Positions 9,512 to 18,807 of a stretch of 64,000 nt of DNA are shown here, piece after piece. The number at the start of each line of letters is the position of its first letter. The stretch's first letter is position 1. Both the position numbers and the translations under genes were made by a program. The stretch covers positions 1-64,000 of the forward strand of contig JALXBF010000039.1 in assembly GCA_026991575.1 (NCBI GenBank), given 5' to 3'. The notes under the pieces are model-generated. The model was not told the DNA's origin. It ran no database searches and was given only the letters and a program-made list of their open reading frames with translations. Source of the stretch: Planctomycetota bacterium (GTDB taxonomy: Bacteria; Planctomycetota; Planctomycetia; JALXBF01).

Positions 9512-10294
9512 ATGCTTGGCCAGTGGCAACTGTTTCGGGTCTTCTTCTGGCGTCGGTTCCAGCTGGACGCCACCCACGGAACCGGCCTGTTCTGGTACGT
9601 GGCCGACGCTGCGCTGTACATCGCGGTGCACGTGCTTGTGTTCTCGCGTGTGGCGGCGATGAAGCACGAGCAGCTACCGGATTACTTGCCGCCGGTCGTG
9701 GCCCACGGCGCGTTCGTGTGCTGCGGTATTCTGCCCTGGAAATCACTGGCCAATGCGGGCAGTGTCGCCACGCGCACGTTCCGCGCCAACGGAACCTTCC
9801 TGCGGAAAACATCGGTCAAGCCAGCGTTCTTTGCGGTGCTGGATGCGAGCCATCAGATGGTGCAGTTCTTGAGCGTGCTGGCGTTGATGTTCTTGCTGCT
9901 GGTGGCGCTCGGCTATCGGCCTGGCCTCGCGCTATTGCAACTGCCGCTTGTGCTGATGGCTCACTTCGGGCTGCTGCTTTCGGTCGCTCTGGGCTGTGCA
10001 GCGATCGGGGTGTTCATGCCCGGCATGGCTGCCCTGTGGGGAATGCTCGCGCGCATCATGCTCTGGACAACGCCCATCGTCTACCCGCGCGGCTTGCTGC
10101 CCGAACCCCTGGTAGCCGTGCTCCGCTGGAGCCCCTTGTGGCAGTTGGTCGACGCCTACCGCGACATCATCGCCCGCGATCGATTCATGACCGCTCCCCA
10201 ATGGGCGGCGATTGCGCTGACCGTTGCCGTTTGCCTTGGCCTGGCCTGGCTGATCTACGAGACGCTAGAGGAAGATGTACGGGATTTTGCCTAG
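9512..10294 (+). CDS. ABC-2 type polysaccharide export permease (Wzm-like)
   Basis: About 260 aa, six hydrophobic segments, ARIMLWTTPIVYPRGLLPEPLVAVLRWSPLWQLVDAYRDII typical of the ABC-2 exporter C-terminus. Confidence 0.85.
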   Translation: MLGQWQLFRVFFWRRFQLDATHGTGLFWYVADAALYIAVHVLVFSRVAAMKHEQLPDYLPPVVAHGAFVCCGILPWKSLANAGSVATRTFRANGTFLRKTSVKPAFFAVLDASHQMVQFLSVLALMFLLLVALGYRPGLALLQLPLVLMAHFGLLLSVALGCAAIGVFMPGMAALWGMLARIMLWTTPIVYPRGLLPEPLVAVLRWSPLWQLVDAYRDIIARDRFMTAPQWAAIALTVAVCLGLAWLIYETLEEDVRDFA

Positions 10295-10299
10295 CTCAA

Positions 10300-10315
10300 C
10301 AGCGGCACGCCGCTG
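10300..10315. terminator. Short hairpin between convergent permease and ATPase genes
   Basis: CAGCGG-CACG-CCGCTG in the 21-nt gap between stops 10294 (+) and 10316 (-). Confidence 0.35.
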
Positions 10316-11932
10316 CTATGCGGCCTGAGGCGACGCGCGGCCGGATCGGCGCGAGACAGCCTCGATCCGCAGCACCAACGGCTCACGCCCTGGCGCCAGC
10401 CGGCGGACCTCTCCAGCCTCGTCCACCGGCACAAGCACCAGAAGCACCGCCCTGCCCGTCCAGCTCTCCGGCACCGCTGCACGGAAGATCCCGTCTCCAG
10501 CACACCTGCACCGAACCGTTTGGCCGCCGGCGGGGAACTCGATCCTGAAGGAAATCCCGTTCGGCACGCGGTCCACGTGCAGTTCAAGCCAGCTCGTGCC
10601 GACGGGCAGGTAGATGAAGAACTCGGCCGGTCCCACGGGACCGAATCGCCCCCGGCTGCAACACCAGCCGGACCGGAGCCAGGTGCGCGTTTCGGGATCG
10701 GTAAAGTCCAGTCGGCTGGGCACTGTGCCTGCGAGCCTAGCCGCATCGAGCGGTTCCTCCGCCCAAGTCACGCCGGCTGATTGCAGCTCCGTCTCCTCCT
10801 GAGGCTCGCGCACCAGCAACGACTCGGGCAGCACGCGCGACTCGTAGAAGCGATCGCCGTAGAGCGGCCGGGCGGTGCCAAGCCGGCACATGACGTCATA
10901 GACGCCTGGCAGTCGCGGTGCCCGGAACGTTACCGTCAACCGATGGAACCCCTGCGACAGCTCCAGCCCCCCGGGGAACTGGCGGGACAGCAATACCGAA
11001 CGGCCTGGCTTCTCGCTCTGGTCCACGCAGTTGATGGCTAGCTCCACTGCCGTGGTGGGCCGACTGCAATACAAGTCGACCACACACGTGATTGGTTCCA
11101 GCGGTTCAATTTCCAGCGGCTCTTGCCCTTGGCCCGCCTGTAGCCTGACGGCGAGGATGGTGGCGGCCCCGGCACGCTCCTGCCGGCGCGGTCCGCTTAG
11201 CACGACGCTTCGCCCGCGCATGCTGTAAGCCCGGATCACTTGCTCGACCGGGCCTTCTTCCATGACGCGACCGTACTCGATCCAGATTGCCCGCTGGCAG
11301 AGCTCGCGGGCACGCCTTGCGCTATGCGTGGCGTAGATCAGAGTCACGCCGCGATCCAGCAGCGCACGGACTCGTTGGGCCGCGCGCAGGCGGAACACAT
11401 GATCGCCCGCACTCAGTGCTTCGTCGGCCAGCAGGACCTGCACGTCAAGGTGGCTGGCAATGGAGAACCCCAGGCGGCTGCGCATGCCCGAGGAGTACTC
11501 CCGCACGGGACGGTCCAGGTACTCGCCCAGTTCAGAGAAGGCCGCAATGGCGTCGATCTGTTCGTCGGTCTCCTCGGCAGTTAACCCCATCATCAGCGCG
11601 GCCAGGCGGATGTTTTGGCGACCGGTGAGCGTTGGCGCAAAGCCGAGCCCCAGCTCCAACACGGCACCGACCCGGCCGCGAAGCACGTAACTTCCCTCCG
11701 TCGGCGCGCACGCACCGGCCAGAATCCTCAACAGCGTGCTCTTGCCCGCCCCGTTCGGTCCGATCACCGCAAGCGACTGGCCAGCGGACAGCTCAAACGA
11801 GACATGCCGCAATGCCCATAGTTGACGGTGGAGCTTCAGGCCCGGAAGCAGCGCCTCCAGCAGGCGGTACTCTGAGCGACGGTACAGCTTGAAGCACTTG
11901 CCCAGGTTGCGAACGCTGACGGACGCTTCCAT
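10316..11932 (-). CDS. ABC transporter ATP-binding protein, polysaccharide export type (Wzt-like) with long C-terminal extension
   Basis: Walker A GPNGAGKSTLLRILAG, signature EYSSGMRSRLGFSIA, Walker B VLLADEAL; C-terminal beta-rich region plus a further roughly 120-aa segment. Confidence 0.9.
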   Translation of the reverse strand: MEASVSVRNLGKCFKLYRRSEYRLLEALLPGLKLHRQLWALRHVSFELSAGQSLAVIGPNGAGKSTLLRILAGACAPTEGSYVLRGRVGAVLELGLGFAPTLTGRQNIRLAALMMGLTAEETDEQIDAIAAFSELGEYLDRPVREYSSGMRSRLGFSIASHLDVQVLLADEALSAGDHVFRLRAAQRVRALLDRGVTLIYATHSARRARELCQRAIWIEYGRVMEEGPVEQVIRAYSMRGRSVVLSGPRRQERAGAATILAVRLQAGQGQEPLEIEPLEPITCVVDLYCSRPTTAVELAINCVDQSEKPGRSVLLSRQFPGGLELSQGFHRLTVTFRAPRLPGVYDVMCRLGTARPLYGDRFYESRVLPESLLVREPQEETELQSAGVTWAEEPLDAARLAGTVPSRLDFTDPETRTWLRSGWCCSRGRFGPVGPAEFFIYLPVGTSWLELHVDRVPNGISFRIEFPAGGQTVRCRCAGDGIFRAAVPESWTGRAVLLVLVPVDEAGEVRRLAPGREPLVLRIEAVSRRSGRASPQAA

Positions 11933-12579
11933 GCAGCCTCCCTGCCGGTAGCACACCACACCCGGCGCAGCCCATTCTAGAGAACCAGCTCACCGGGGAA
12001 AAGAAGAGCTTCGACAACCTCCTCAGATGCTGCGCCCCTTGCCAGAGCGGTGGGTGAGGAGCTCTCACTGGATGCGCTAATCGCCGTCTCAGCACCCGCC
12101 ATCGGGCTCATGGAGTTTGACCTCCTACCCGACGGCACGGAGCCGCTGCTCCTTCCGCTTCTGTGTCACGGCAGACCTGACAAGCGTCCGCGACGAGCCG
12201 CTCCTGCTGGCATGTGCCCCAAACAACGCCCGCGGCCAGACCGTCCTCACCGGGCCGCTTCCCGCTGCCAAGGCCGGGTGCGCCGCGGGGACCTCATGGC
12301 ATGCTTCCGCCGGGAGCTCGCCCAGGTGCCTCCATGGAAGACCGTAGCCTCGACACGGTAGGAGCTTAGCGTACCGCCCCCAGATGAGCAAAGCTTTACA
12401 AACTGCCCGGAGACTCGTCCCCGAGCGCGCCAGGCGAGGGCTGGGTAGAGGCAGGGCGCGGTCGGGTCGTATCGAGACCGCCGAACGCAACCATCGCACG
12501 ACAGCCAAACCGCGCCCGTCTGGGCACAACACGCGCGGGATGTCGCGACGATGTGGTGAACGGTGCGCTTCTGAGGCGT

Positions 12580-13629
12580 CTAGTTGCTCGCGTCGGAGCG
12601 TTCCTGCAGTGGTTCAATGCGCACCGTGTAGGGCCGGTCTTTACCCTGGACAAACAGCAAGACGTTGGTCGCCGGGGGCACTGCGCCACCGGAAACGAGA
12701 GCCTCAATGACGCACGTCACCGCATTAGCGTGGCGATCCTGTTGACGCACAACCCACGGTTGGCGGACCTGAACCTGGCGCAGCTGCATGCGCTCGTCCC
12801 GGAATGTCACGTACACGATCGCTCGCCACAGCCCGTCTTCAACCCTTAGCGCCGGGACGACCCGGGGCACTTTGACCGGTGGTTCTATGAGTTTTGGGCG
12901 AAACGGGATCAGCAGGTCTGAACGCAGTTCCTTGCCGTCCTCGGTCCGGTACCAGATGCGTAGGTACAGAGTCTCCGTACCGTCCAGTGCGTTCGCATGC
13001 TCGCACTCCCAGGTGTACTCTACCGTCAGCGTCTGCTTCCCGGTTACCCGCCAGGTTAACCCCGGGATCTTGCGCACCTCGTCCGGCTCGTACCGCAGGA
13101 GAGTGATTCCCGGTTTGGGTACCAATCGCAGCTGGCCGTGCACGGTCTGTCCGGGGTCGACCGGTAGCTGCACCTCGGGAGTGATGGGCTGGAAGCCGTC
13201 CACAGGATCGATCCGCTCCGCTCGCAGCTCGATTTGAACCACAGGCTGGTCCGGGTCATTGCAGCGCAACGGGAGCACGAAGCGATACGTCCGCCGGGTG
13301 CTGTTCGGTACGACACTCACTTTCAGACGTGCTTCACCGCCCGGAGCGACAGCCAGCGGAGACAGCTCTACGCTCCACGCAGATCCAGCTTTTGGCTCCT
13401 CGAAAACCAGCGTCTCGTTCCCCACGTTGCGCAACGCGAGTTCACCTTCCAGCGGCTGATCAGGATACCCCCGGCCCAGATCCAAGACGTGAGTGCTTAC
13501 CTCCACGCGCGGTCCAGAACGATCGCAGCCGAGGCACATGAGGATAAGTAAGCAGAGCGCCGAGTGTGTCAGGCAGCTGTCGGTGAACGAACCGATGCCG
13601 CCCGCGGTATTTGCGATTACTGGCTGCAT
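12580..13629 (-). CDS. DUF1573-like secreted lipoprotein lacking the usual Cys motif
   Basis: Lipobox-like LLILMCLGC; VLDLGRGYPDQPLEGELALRNVGNETLVFEEP...RCNDPDQPVVQIEL resembles DUF1573 repeats. Confidence 0.65.
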   Translation of the reverse strand: MQPVIANTAGGIGSFTDSCLTHSALCLLILMCLGCDRSGPRVEVSTHVLDLGRGYPDQPLEGELALRNVGNETLVFEEPKAGSAWSVELSPLAVAPGGEARLKVSVVPNSTRRTYRFVLPLRCNDPDQPVVQIELRAERIDPVDGFQPITPEVQLPVDPGQTVHGQLRLVPKPGITLLRYEPDEVRKIPGLTWRVTGKQTLTVEYTWECEHANALDGTETLYLRIWYRTEDGKELRSDLLIPFRPKLIEPPVKVPRVVPALRVEDGLWRAIVYVTFRDERMQLRQVQVRQPWVVRQQDRHANAVTCVIEALVSGGAVPPATNVLLFVQGKDRPYTVRIEPLQERSDASN

Positions 13630-15452
13630 GGCGTTTTCCTCTTGGCCTGGCCGTCCCCGGTTGGGAACCGGTACACGAACACCGACGTCCCCAGGACGTA
13701 GTCCGGCTCTCGGTTCAGGTAATGACGATAGGCACCTCGTGGTACGGTAAACCATCGTTCAGCGTCCACTGGGAAGCCTCCGGGTAAGCCGGTTACGAAC
13801 GTGGCGGACAACAGGTGCCAACCCGGCGGTGGGTGATCCGGAAGCTCGCGATGCTGCACAGCCGTCTGCGTCAGCGGTCCGAATGGGGGCGGGTTCTGTT
13901 CGACACCCCAGAGCGCGATGGGCACAAACGTGCGGAAAGCGATGTAGACGGGCAGCGTGTCGCGGCGTGCCTGTAGCCACCGTTTCACTGCGTACAGATC
14001 CTGGCCCCAGTCGATGTTGGAGTCAGCCAGGTAGTGAATGGCCCGTTGCGGCGGCCACGCCAACCAGTTGAAGTAGCCTAGATGATAGGGAGTGGCGGCG
14101 GTAACGGTGACCGCCAGACAAATCAGCACGACGGCGACGCCGGTTGCCAACCGCCGGGCCCACCGGTCCTGCAAGCCCCTGAGGCACCCGGCCACTGCCA
14201 CGCCACAAAACATGCACCAAAACGGTGTTCCCTGCAGCACGTACCGCAGGTGGTGGTTGAACCCGCTTTTTGCTGACGCCACCGTGAGTACGGCCACCGC
14301 TGGTAAGGCAAGTGCCAGCGCGATCCGGCTGGGCGAGCGAATGAACATGGCCAGCGCACTGACGGAGAGCAGTAGCCAGGGCAGTGGTTGTTTGAGCGTC
14401 AGGGCCACGACGTAGTAGTGTGGCCATCCGCCGTTGCGTACCTCCCCCAACAGGTAGGAAGCCAAGCGAGCTTCAAAGTCCGTTTGCTGCAGGTCGAGGC
14501 CATGAAGGGCCGCAACGGGCACGGGCAGCGGCACGTCAGCGACGAGTCGCAGCAGATGCTGAGTCGGACCACCTCGCGCCTCCGGGGCTTGTCCGGTGAG
14601 TTTCTGGAACAGATGCGACCGAAACGCCTCGCGCGCCGGCCGATGAAACAGACCGGTGAAGCCGTATGCGGCCGTGAATACGAACCATGCAGCCGCAGCG
14701 TAGACTGCCCAACCGGACACACGGACCACGAATCGGCTGTGCTCGGCTGCCGGACGTCGTGTCAACAGCACGAAGAGAGGCAGGCATGGGAGTAGAACGA
14801 GGGCAGTGAACTTGCCCGCCATGGCAGCGCCGATCAGGGCACCTGCGATCACCATCGTGCTCAGTGCCGCGTGGCGGGCATTCCAGAGAGCAGCAAAAGC
14901 GGCCAGGCCAAGCACCGCGGCGCCGACGTCGGGTGTAATAAGGTGCCCGTGTCCCAGAACCAGTGGGTCGAACGCCCACAGGCTGGCTGCAACTGCGGCA
15001 GCCCAGACTCCGCCAAGCTGAAGCCCCCAGTACCAGATAATGACCGTTCCAACCAACGAAAGTACGGTGCTGAGCAGCCGGCAGTGGGTAAGAACTTCGA
15101 CGTACCGACGCGGCCCCAGCAGCACGGCCATTCGAGGCGCCAGCCAGAACTCCGGTCGATACTCGGGGGCTTCCTCCAGGCTGATGCGATCCAGCGACGC
15201 CGACGCGCCGGCGGCCGGGAGCGTGTACAGCAGGCGCAGCAGCGGCGGGTTCACCGCGTAGTACTCCCAGTCCCCGTACCGCCACTGCACCAGTCCCGCT
15301 GCAAGGTGACCCGCCTCGTCAATCGTCACGAAGTCGCGGCGCGCTTCCACCACCAGCATGCTGCCCTGCGCCGCAAGCAACACGACCATCAGCCAACACC
15401 GCCGCGACCGACAGCGATCCGCCACCTTCCGCAACGCCGCGATCGCGAACAT
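13617..15452 (-). CDS. Membrane glycosyltransferase (ArnT/GT39-like)
   Basis: FVTIDEAGHLAAGLVQWRYGDWEYYAVNPPLLRLLYTLP plus many TM segments; NIDWGQDL motif. Confidence 0.85.
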   Translation of the reverse strand: MFAIAALRKVADRCRSRRCWLMVVLLAAQGSMLVVEARRDFVTIDEAGHLAAGLVQWRYGDWEYYAVNPPLLRLLYTLPAAGASASLDRISLEEAPEYRPEFWLAPRMAVLLGPRRYVEVLTHCRLLSTVLSLVGTVIIWYWGLQLGGVWAAAVAASLWAFDPLVLGHGHLITPDVGAAVLGLAAFAALWNARHAALSTMVIAGALIGAAMAGKFTALVLLPCLPLFVLLTRRPAAEHSRFVVRVSGWAVYAAAAWFVFTAAYGFTGLFHRPAREAFRSHLFQKLTGQAPEARGGPTQHLLRLVADVPLPVPVAALHGLDLQQTDFEARLASYLLGEVRNGGWPHYYVVALTLKQPLPWLLLSVSALAMFIRSPSRIALALALPAVAVLTVASAKSGFNHHLRYVLQGTPFWCMFCGVAVAGCLRGLQDRWARRLATGVAVVLICLAVTVTAATPYHLGYFNWLAWPPQRAIHYLADSNIDWGQDLYAVKRWLQARRDTLPVYIAFRTFVPIALWGVEQNPPPFGPLTQTAVQHRELPDHPPPGWHLLSATFVTGLPGGFPVDAERWFTVPRGAYRHYLNREPDYVLGTSVFVYRFPTGDGQAKRKTPCSQ

Positions 15453-15459
15453 TTCCCCC

Positions 15460-16761
15460 TCACGACAAACCGTTCCCCACCGTGCGACGACGTAACCACA
15501 TCACCGTCGCCAGCAACGCCGTTACCACCGCACCAAGCCCGGCCGCAGCCCAGTACCACCACCGCCCCTCACTTCTAGCCACATCCGTCACCACCACCAC
15601 CGGCGCCGGTACCGTAAACTCTTCCACTAGCTCCCCAGCTTCGTTCAGCTTGTACACCAGCGTGTGCGGCAGCCAGTCGTACGCCAACTCCTCCGCCCGT
15701 GTGTCCCCATACGAAAACTCCTTCAGCTCAACTCGAACGCTCACCATCGGCAGCAGCTTGTCCGCTTGCGGCGCATAGTCCTCCTGCACGACCGTCAACA
15801 ATTCCGGGATGATCACCCCCGGCACCACCTCCCGCCAACGCTTCACCTCCGCCAGGTACCTCATCGCTATGATGCGTTTCCCAGTGGCAAGGCTCTCCTT
15901 CCAGCACACGTATTCCGACCGAGCGGCCGCCCAGCCGTCCAACGGCAGGAACCACGTGCGTGACCGTACCTCGCCGAGGAGGCGCAGTTTTCTACCCTCG
16001 GTCTCCACTTCCTCCTTCGTCCTGTGGTACTCTTCCACCAGCACCGCGGTGCGTCCATCAAGTTTCTCCACCCCTACGATCCGAGGCGTCTCGCTGTGAC
16101 TCTCCACCAATGTCGGTAGTGGGCTCGGCTCCCTTCGATACAACTCCAGTAATTCAATTACGCGTCTTCCGTGCCAGCTCTGCGCATAAGCATAGCCCTG
16201 CGGCCAGAATAGCGGCCACTTCGCCTCCGGCGGCGCTGGTCCCATGTTGCCCAGCCGGTAGGGCTGCTGCGGCAACAGCTCTGGATCATACAGGAACCCG
16301 CTCCAGTTCTTGTATCCTTCGACCGTGTAAAGGTAGATGTCTCTTGTGCGCTTCACCGCAAAGCGGAGTGGCTCCAACTCCACGGGCTCCTCGTACTCCC
16401 CATACTCGTCCCAAAGAATCCCCACATCGGGCACCTGCACGTAACGGATCACGCTCCGCTTCGCATGCGCAAAGTTAGACGCATGATGCAGCCACAGTTG
16501 ACCCCGGGCCACCCGCAAACCCGTTTCCGGATCAGTCTTCGGAGGCAACCGATCTTCGGGCAGCCACCGGTTTTCGTACGTGACCTCGTACCGCAGCCTG
16601 ACCGGAAGTCGTCGCCACACCTCCTGCGCCGACCGAATGCCCTCGATCACGGCGTCTACGCCCCGTGCATCTCCCGCCCAACTACCGCGCCCCCAGACGG
16701 GAGCTATTCCAAGAACCCCTACCAGCAACATGCGTCCGAACCAGTGTGCCCCGCGCATCAT
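15460..16761 (-). CDS. Secreted/periplasmic protein of unknown function with a C-terminal TM segment
   Basis: N-terminal signal-like segment; C-terminal WWYWAAAGLGAVVTALLATVMWLRRR. Confidence 0.65.
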   Translation of the reverse strand: MMRGAHWFGRMLLVGVLGIAPVWGRGSWAGDARGVDAVIEGIRSAQEVWRRLPVRLRYEVTYENRWLPEDRLPPKTDPETGLRVARGQLWLHHASNFAHAKRSVIRYVQVPDVGILWDEYGEYEEPVELEPLRFAVKRTRDIYLYTVEGYKNWSGFLYDPELLPQQPYRLGNMGPAPPEAKWPLFWPQGYAYAQSWHGRRVIELLELYRREPSPLPTLVESHSETPRIVGVEKLDGRTAVLVEEYHRTKEEVETEGRKLRLLGEVRSRTWFLPLDGWAAARSEYVCWKESLATGKRIIAMRYLAEVKRWREVVPGVIIPELLTVVQEDYAPQADKLLPMVSVRVELKEFSYGDTRAEELAYDWLPHTLVYKLNEAGELVEEFTVPAPVVVVTDVARSEGRWWYWAAAGLGAVVTALLATVMWLRRRTVGNGLS

Positions 16762-16984
16762 TGTCTGTCTCCGGGGTCGTGCCACACCGCGGTTGTGTCA
16801 GACCGCAAAAGGGGCGTCGAGAACACAGAGCCTTTACGTTTAGCCGATGACAATGTCGGCCATTGGTTGGCGGCCTAGCGACATACACGCACACGAAACC
16901 CTGTAACGCCAGCTTGCGCCCCACGGCATCCCCTGGCGCAGCGATCGAGTTCGGTGGTCTTTTAGCACTTCCTGCACTTGATCT

Positions 16985-17300
16985 CTACCCCGCTACCTCT
17001 GCGCTGGTTGCAATCCGATGCCGCATGTTTGCCAGGCATAACCTGGCTGAGACGGACGGTGCGGGGTCGAGGCAGCACCAGTACTCGTGGACGTTGTTAA
17101 AGTAATACACCGCACAAGAGCCATGGCAGTAGTTCATCAGTTTGCAGTCCGCGTCGTGGATCGTGTGTGCCTCGAAATACGGAGGCGCGGCCAGATACGT
17201 ATCGGCGTCATTGGCTTCCACCAAAGCCCATAGGCCGATCCCTACCAGGAACAGGGCGCAGATCCCGAACGCCAGCTTCGAACAGGAGAAACTTCGTCAT
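16985..17300 (-). pseudogene. Small Cys-rich secreted protein, reading frame interrupted by one base near the start (frameshift or sequencing error)
   Basis: AGGAGG then ATG at 17300. ATG frame gives MTKFLLFEAG... and stops after 30 codons; the +1 frame gives ...KLAFGICALFLVGIGLWALVEANDADTYLAAPPYFEAHTIHDADCKLMNYCHGSCAVYYFNNVHEYWCCLDPAPS.... Confidence 0.6.
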
Positions 17301-17302
17301 CT

Positions 17303-18313
17303 CTACACCTCCTGGTTCGTTTGGCCAGACGGTTCTTCCAGATGGGGGACCAGCACACGGATGCGAACCTTCTTGCCATCCGGAAGTACCAGCTCGACCC
17401 TAGCGTCGCCTACTCGCTCGTCCGTGCTCAGTCGAAGCAAGGCGGCACCGGTAGTATGCAGCGGCACAAGCTCAGCATGCCACTTGCCCGACGAAGCGTG
17501 CACCACTTCCAACACCGTACGGCGTTCCACGTGAGCAGGCACGGGTTGCTCAGCCACGAGTTGGCCATTCTTCCATACCGCCACCACGACGCTTGGTACC
17601 GCTAGTCGGCGCTCAGGCAACTTGACGATCAACGGGATCTGTGCCGGTACGGGCCTCGACGTCCCTCCCTCGTCGATGACGTTTAGAACCAGTTCCACTT
17701 GTCCCGTCGGGGGCCCGACGAGGCGGGCCGCTTTGGCCTCGAGGTGCAACATCCACGGCGGACCGCTCACAGTCGCGTCAACGCCCAATACAGTGCAGTT
17801 CTCCACGCGCACGCCGCGCACCGTGACCCCTTCGACGGGATAGAGCGGTACGGAGAGCCGCACGGTGTGCGTGTCGACGGCGTTGGCGTCTAGCACGATC
17901 TTCTTCGGCGACTGCACCGCTGAGCGTCGCCGCACGACGAAGCGTAACGTGACCTCGCGTCGGTCCGGATCGTTCGTGTGAAGGACGACCCAGCCGGAAG
18001 TTTGGGCACGGCCAAACGGCACACGCACGCGCAGGTGAATGGCTCCTTCATCCCCGGGTGCGATCCGATCAGGCCTTAACTCGGCCGCAAGACAGGAACA
18101 GGACTTCTGACCCAACCCAAGTTCTAGCGGAGCGTCGCCGCGGTTGTAGACGCGCAGCGTCGCCTCCCGCACTTCACCAGGCCAGCCCTCCCCGAAATCG
18201 TACGGGCAGCTCAACACCTCGATCACCGGTCGGGCCGGCGCACACCCACCGATCACTGCAGCCGCCAGACACGCCCACCATCCGCGTGCCTGTCGCTCTC
18301 CGCCCCCCGTCAT
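17303..18313 (-). CDS. DUF1573 domain lipoprotein
   Basis: Lipobox AAVIGGC; YDFGEGWPGEVREATLRVYNRGDAPLELGLGQKSCSCLAAEL...VVLHTNDPDRREVTLRF. Confidence 0.82.
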   Translation of the reverse strand: MTGGGERQARGWWACLAAAVIGGCAPARPVIEVLSCPYDFGEGWPGEVREATLRVYNRGDAPLELGLGQKSCSCLAAELRPDRIAPGDEGAIHLRVRVPFGRAQTSGWVVLHTNDPDRREVTLRFVVRRRSAVQSPKKIVLDANAVDTHTVRLSVPLYPVEGVTVRGVRVENCTVLGVDATVSGPPWMLHLEAKAARLVGPPTGQVELVLNVIDEGGTSRPVPAQIPLIVKLPERRLAVPSVVVAVWKNGQLVAEQPVPAHVERRTVLEVVHASSGKWHAELVPLHTTGAALLRLSTDERVGDARVELVLPDGKKVRIRVLVPHLEEPSGQTNQEV

Positions 18314-18376
18314 GGCTCCAACTGCTCCCCTCGACTTGGCCAACCGCCGCTATCTCACACAGAGGACGACACTTAC

Positions 18377-18407
18377 ATTATCCTCCTCTCCTCCTCCTCC
18401 TTGTCAA
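18377..18407 (-). promoter_or_regulatory. Candidate sigma-70-type promoter (TTGACA - 19 bp GGA-repeat spacer - GATAAT)
   Basis: Minus strand: TTGACA AGGAGGAGGAGGAGAGGAG GATAAT, about 60 nt upstream of the DUF1573 ORF start at 18313. Confidence 0.55.
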
Positions 18408-18807
18408 CCTGCCCGCCAGCACCGGGATGCGTTTCAGCTCTTGCAGCGTGTCCGTCGGAACATGCCGTGGACTCAGGGCGCGCGCAGCTGGGCTCCCTGG
18501 CAACGGGCACACAGGCCGGTCGAGACGATAGCATGCACCACATCCGCTGCAAGAGCGGGATCACACGCCCGGACAGGCGGGCTTGGGACCGCTTCAGGCG
18601 ATCGGACGAACCGAACACCTGCACAGGCTAACGCGATGCAACATCGCCGCGGCGGGACGGGTATCATCATCGCGTGCGCTACCGGACTGTCGTCTCCGAG
18701 CCCCATGCTGTCGCTGATGCTCAGCCGAACATCGGGCCGCACACGCGAATAGTCCCGTAAATGCTCAGTGTGGACACATCGCATGCGTTTGGCTTGCCCG
18801 GCCCTTG

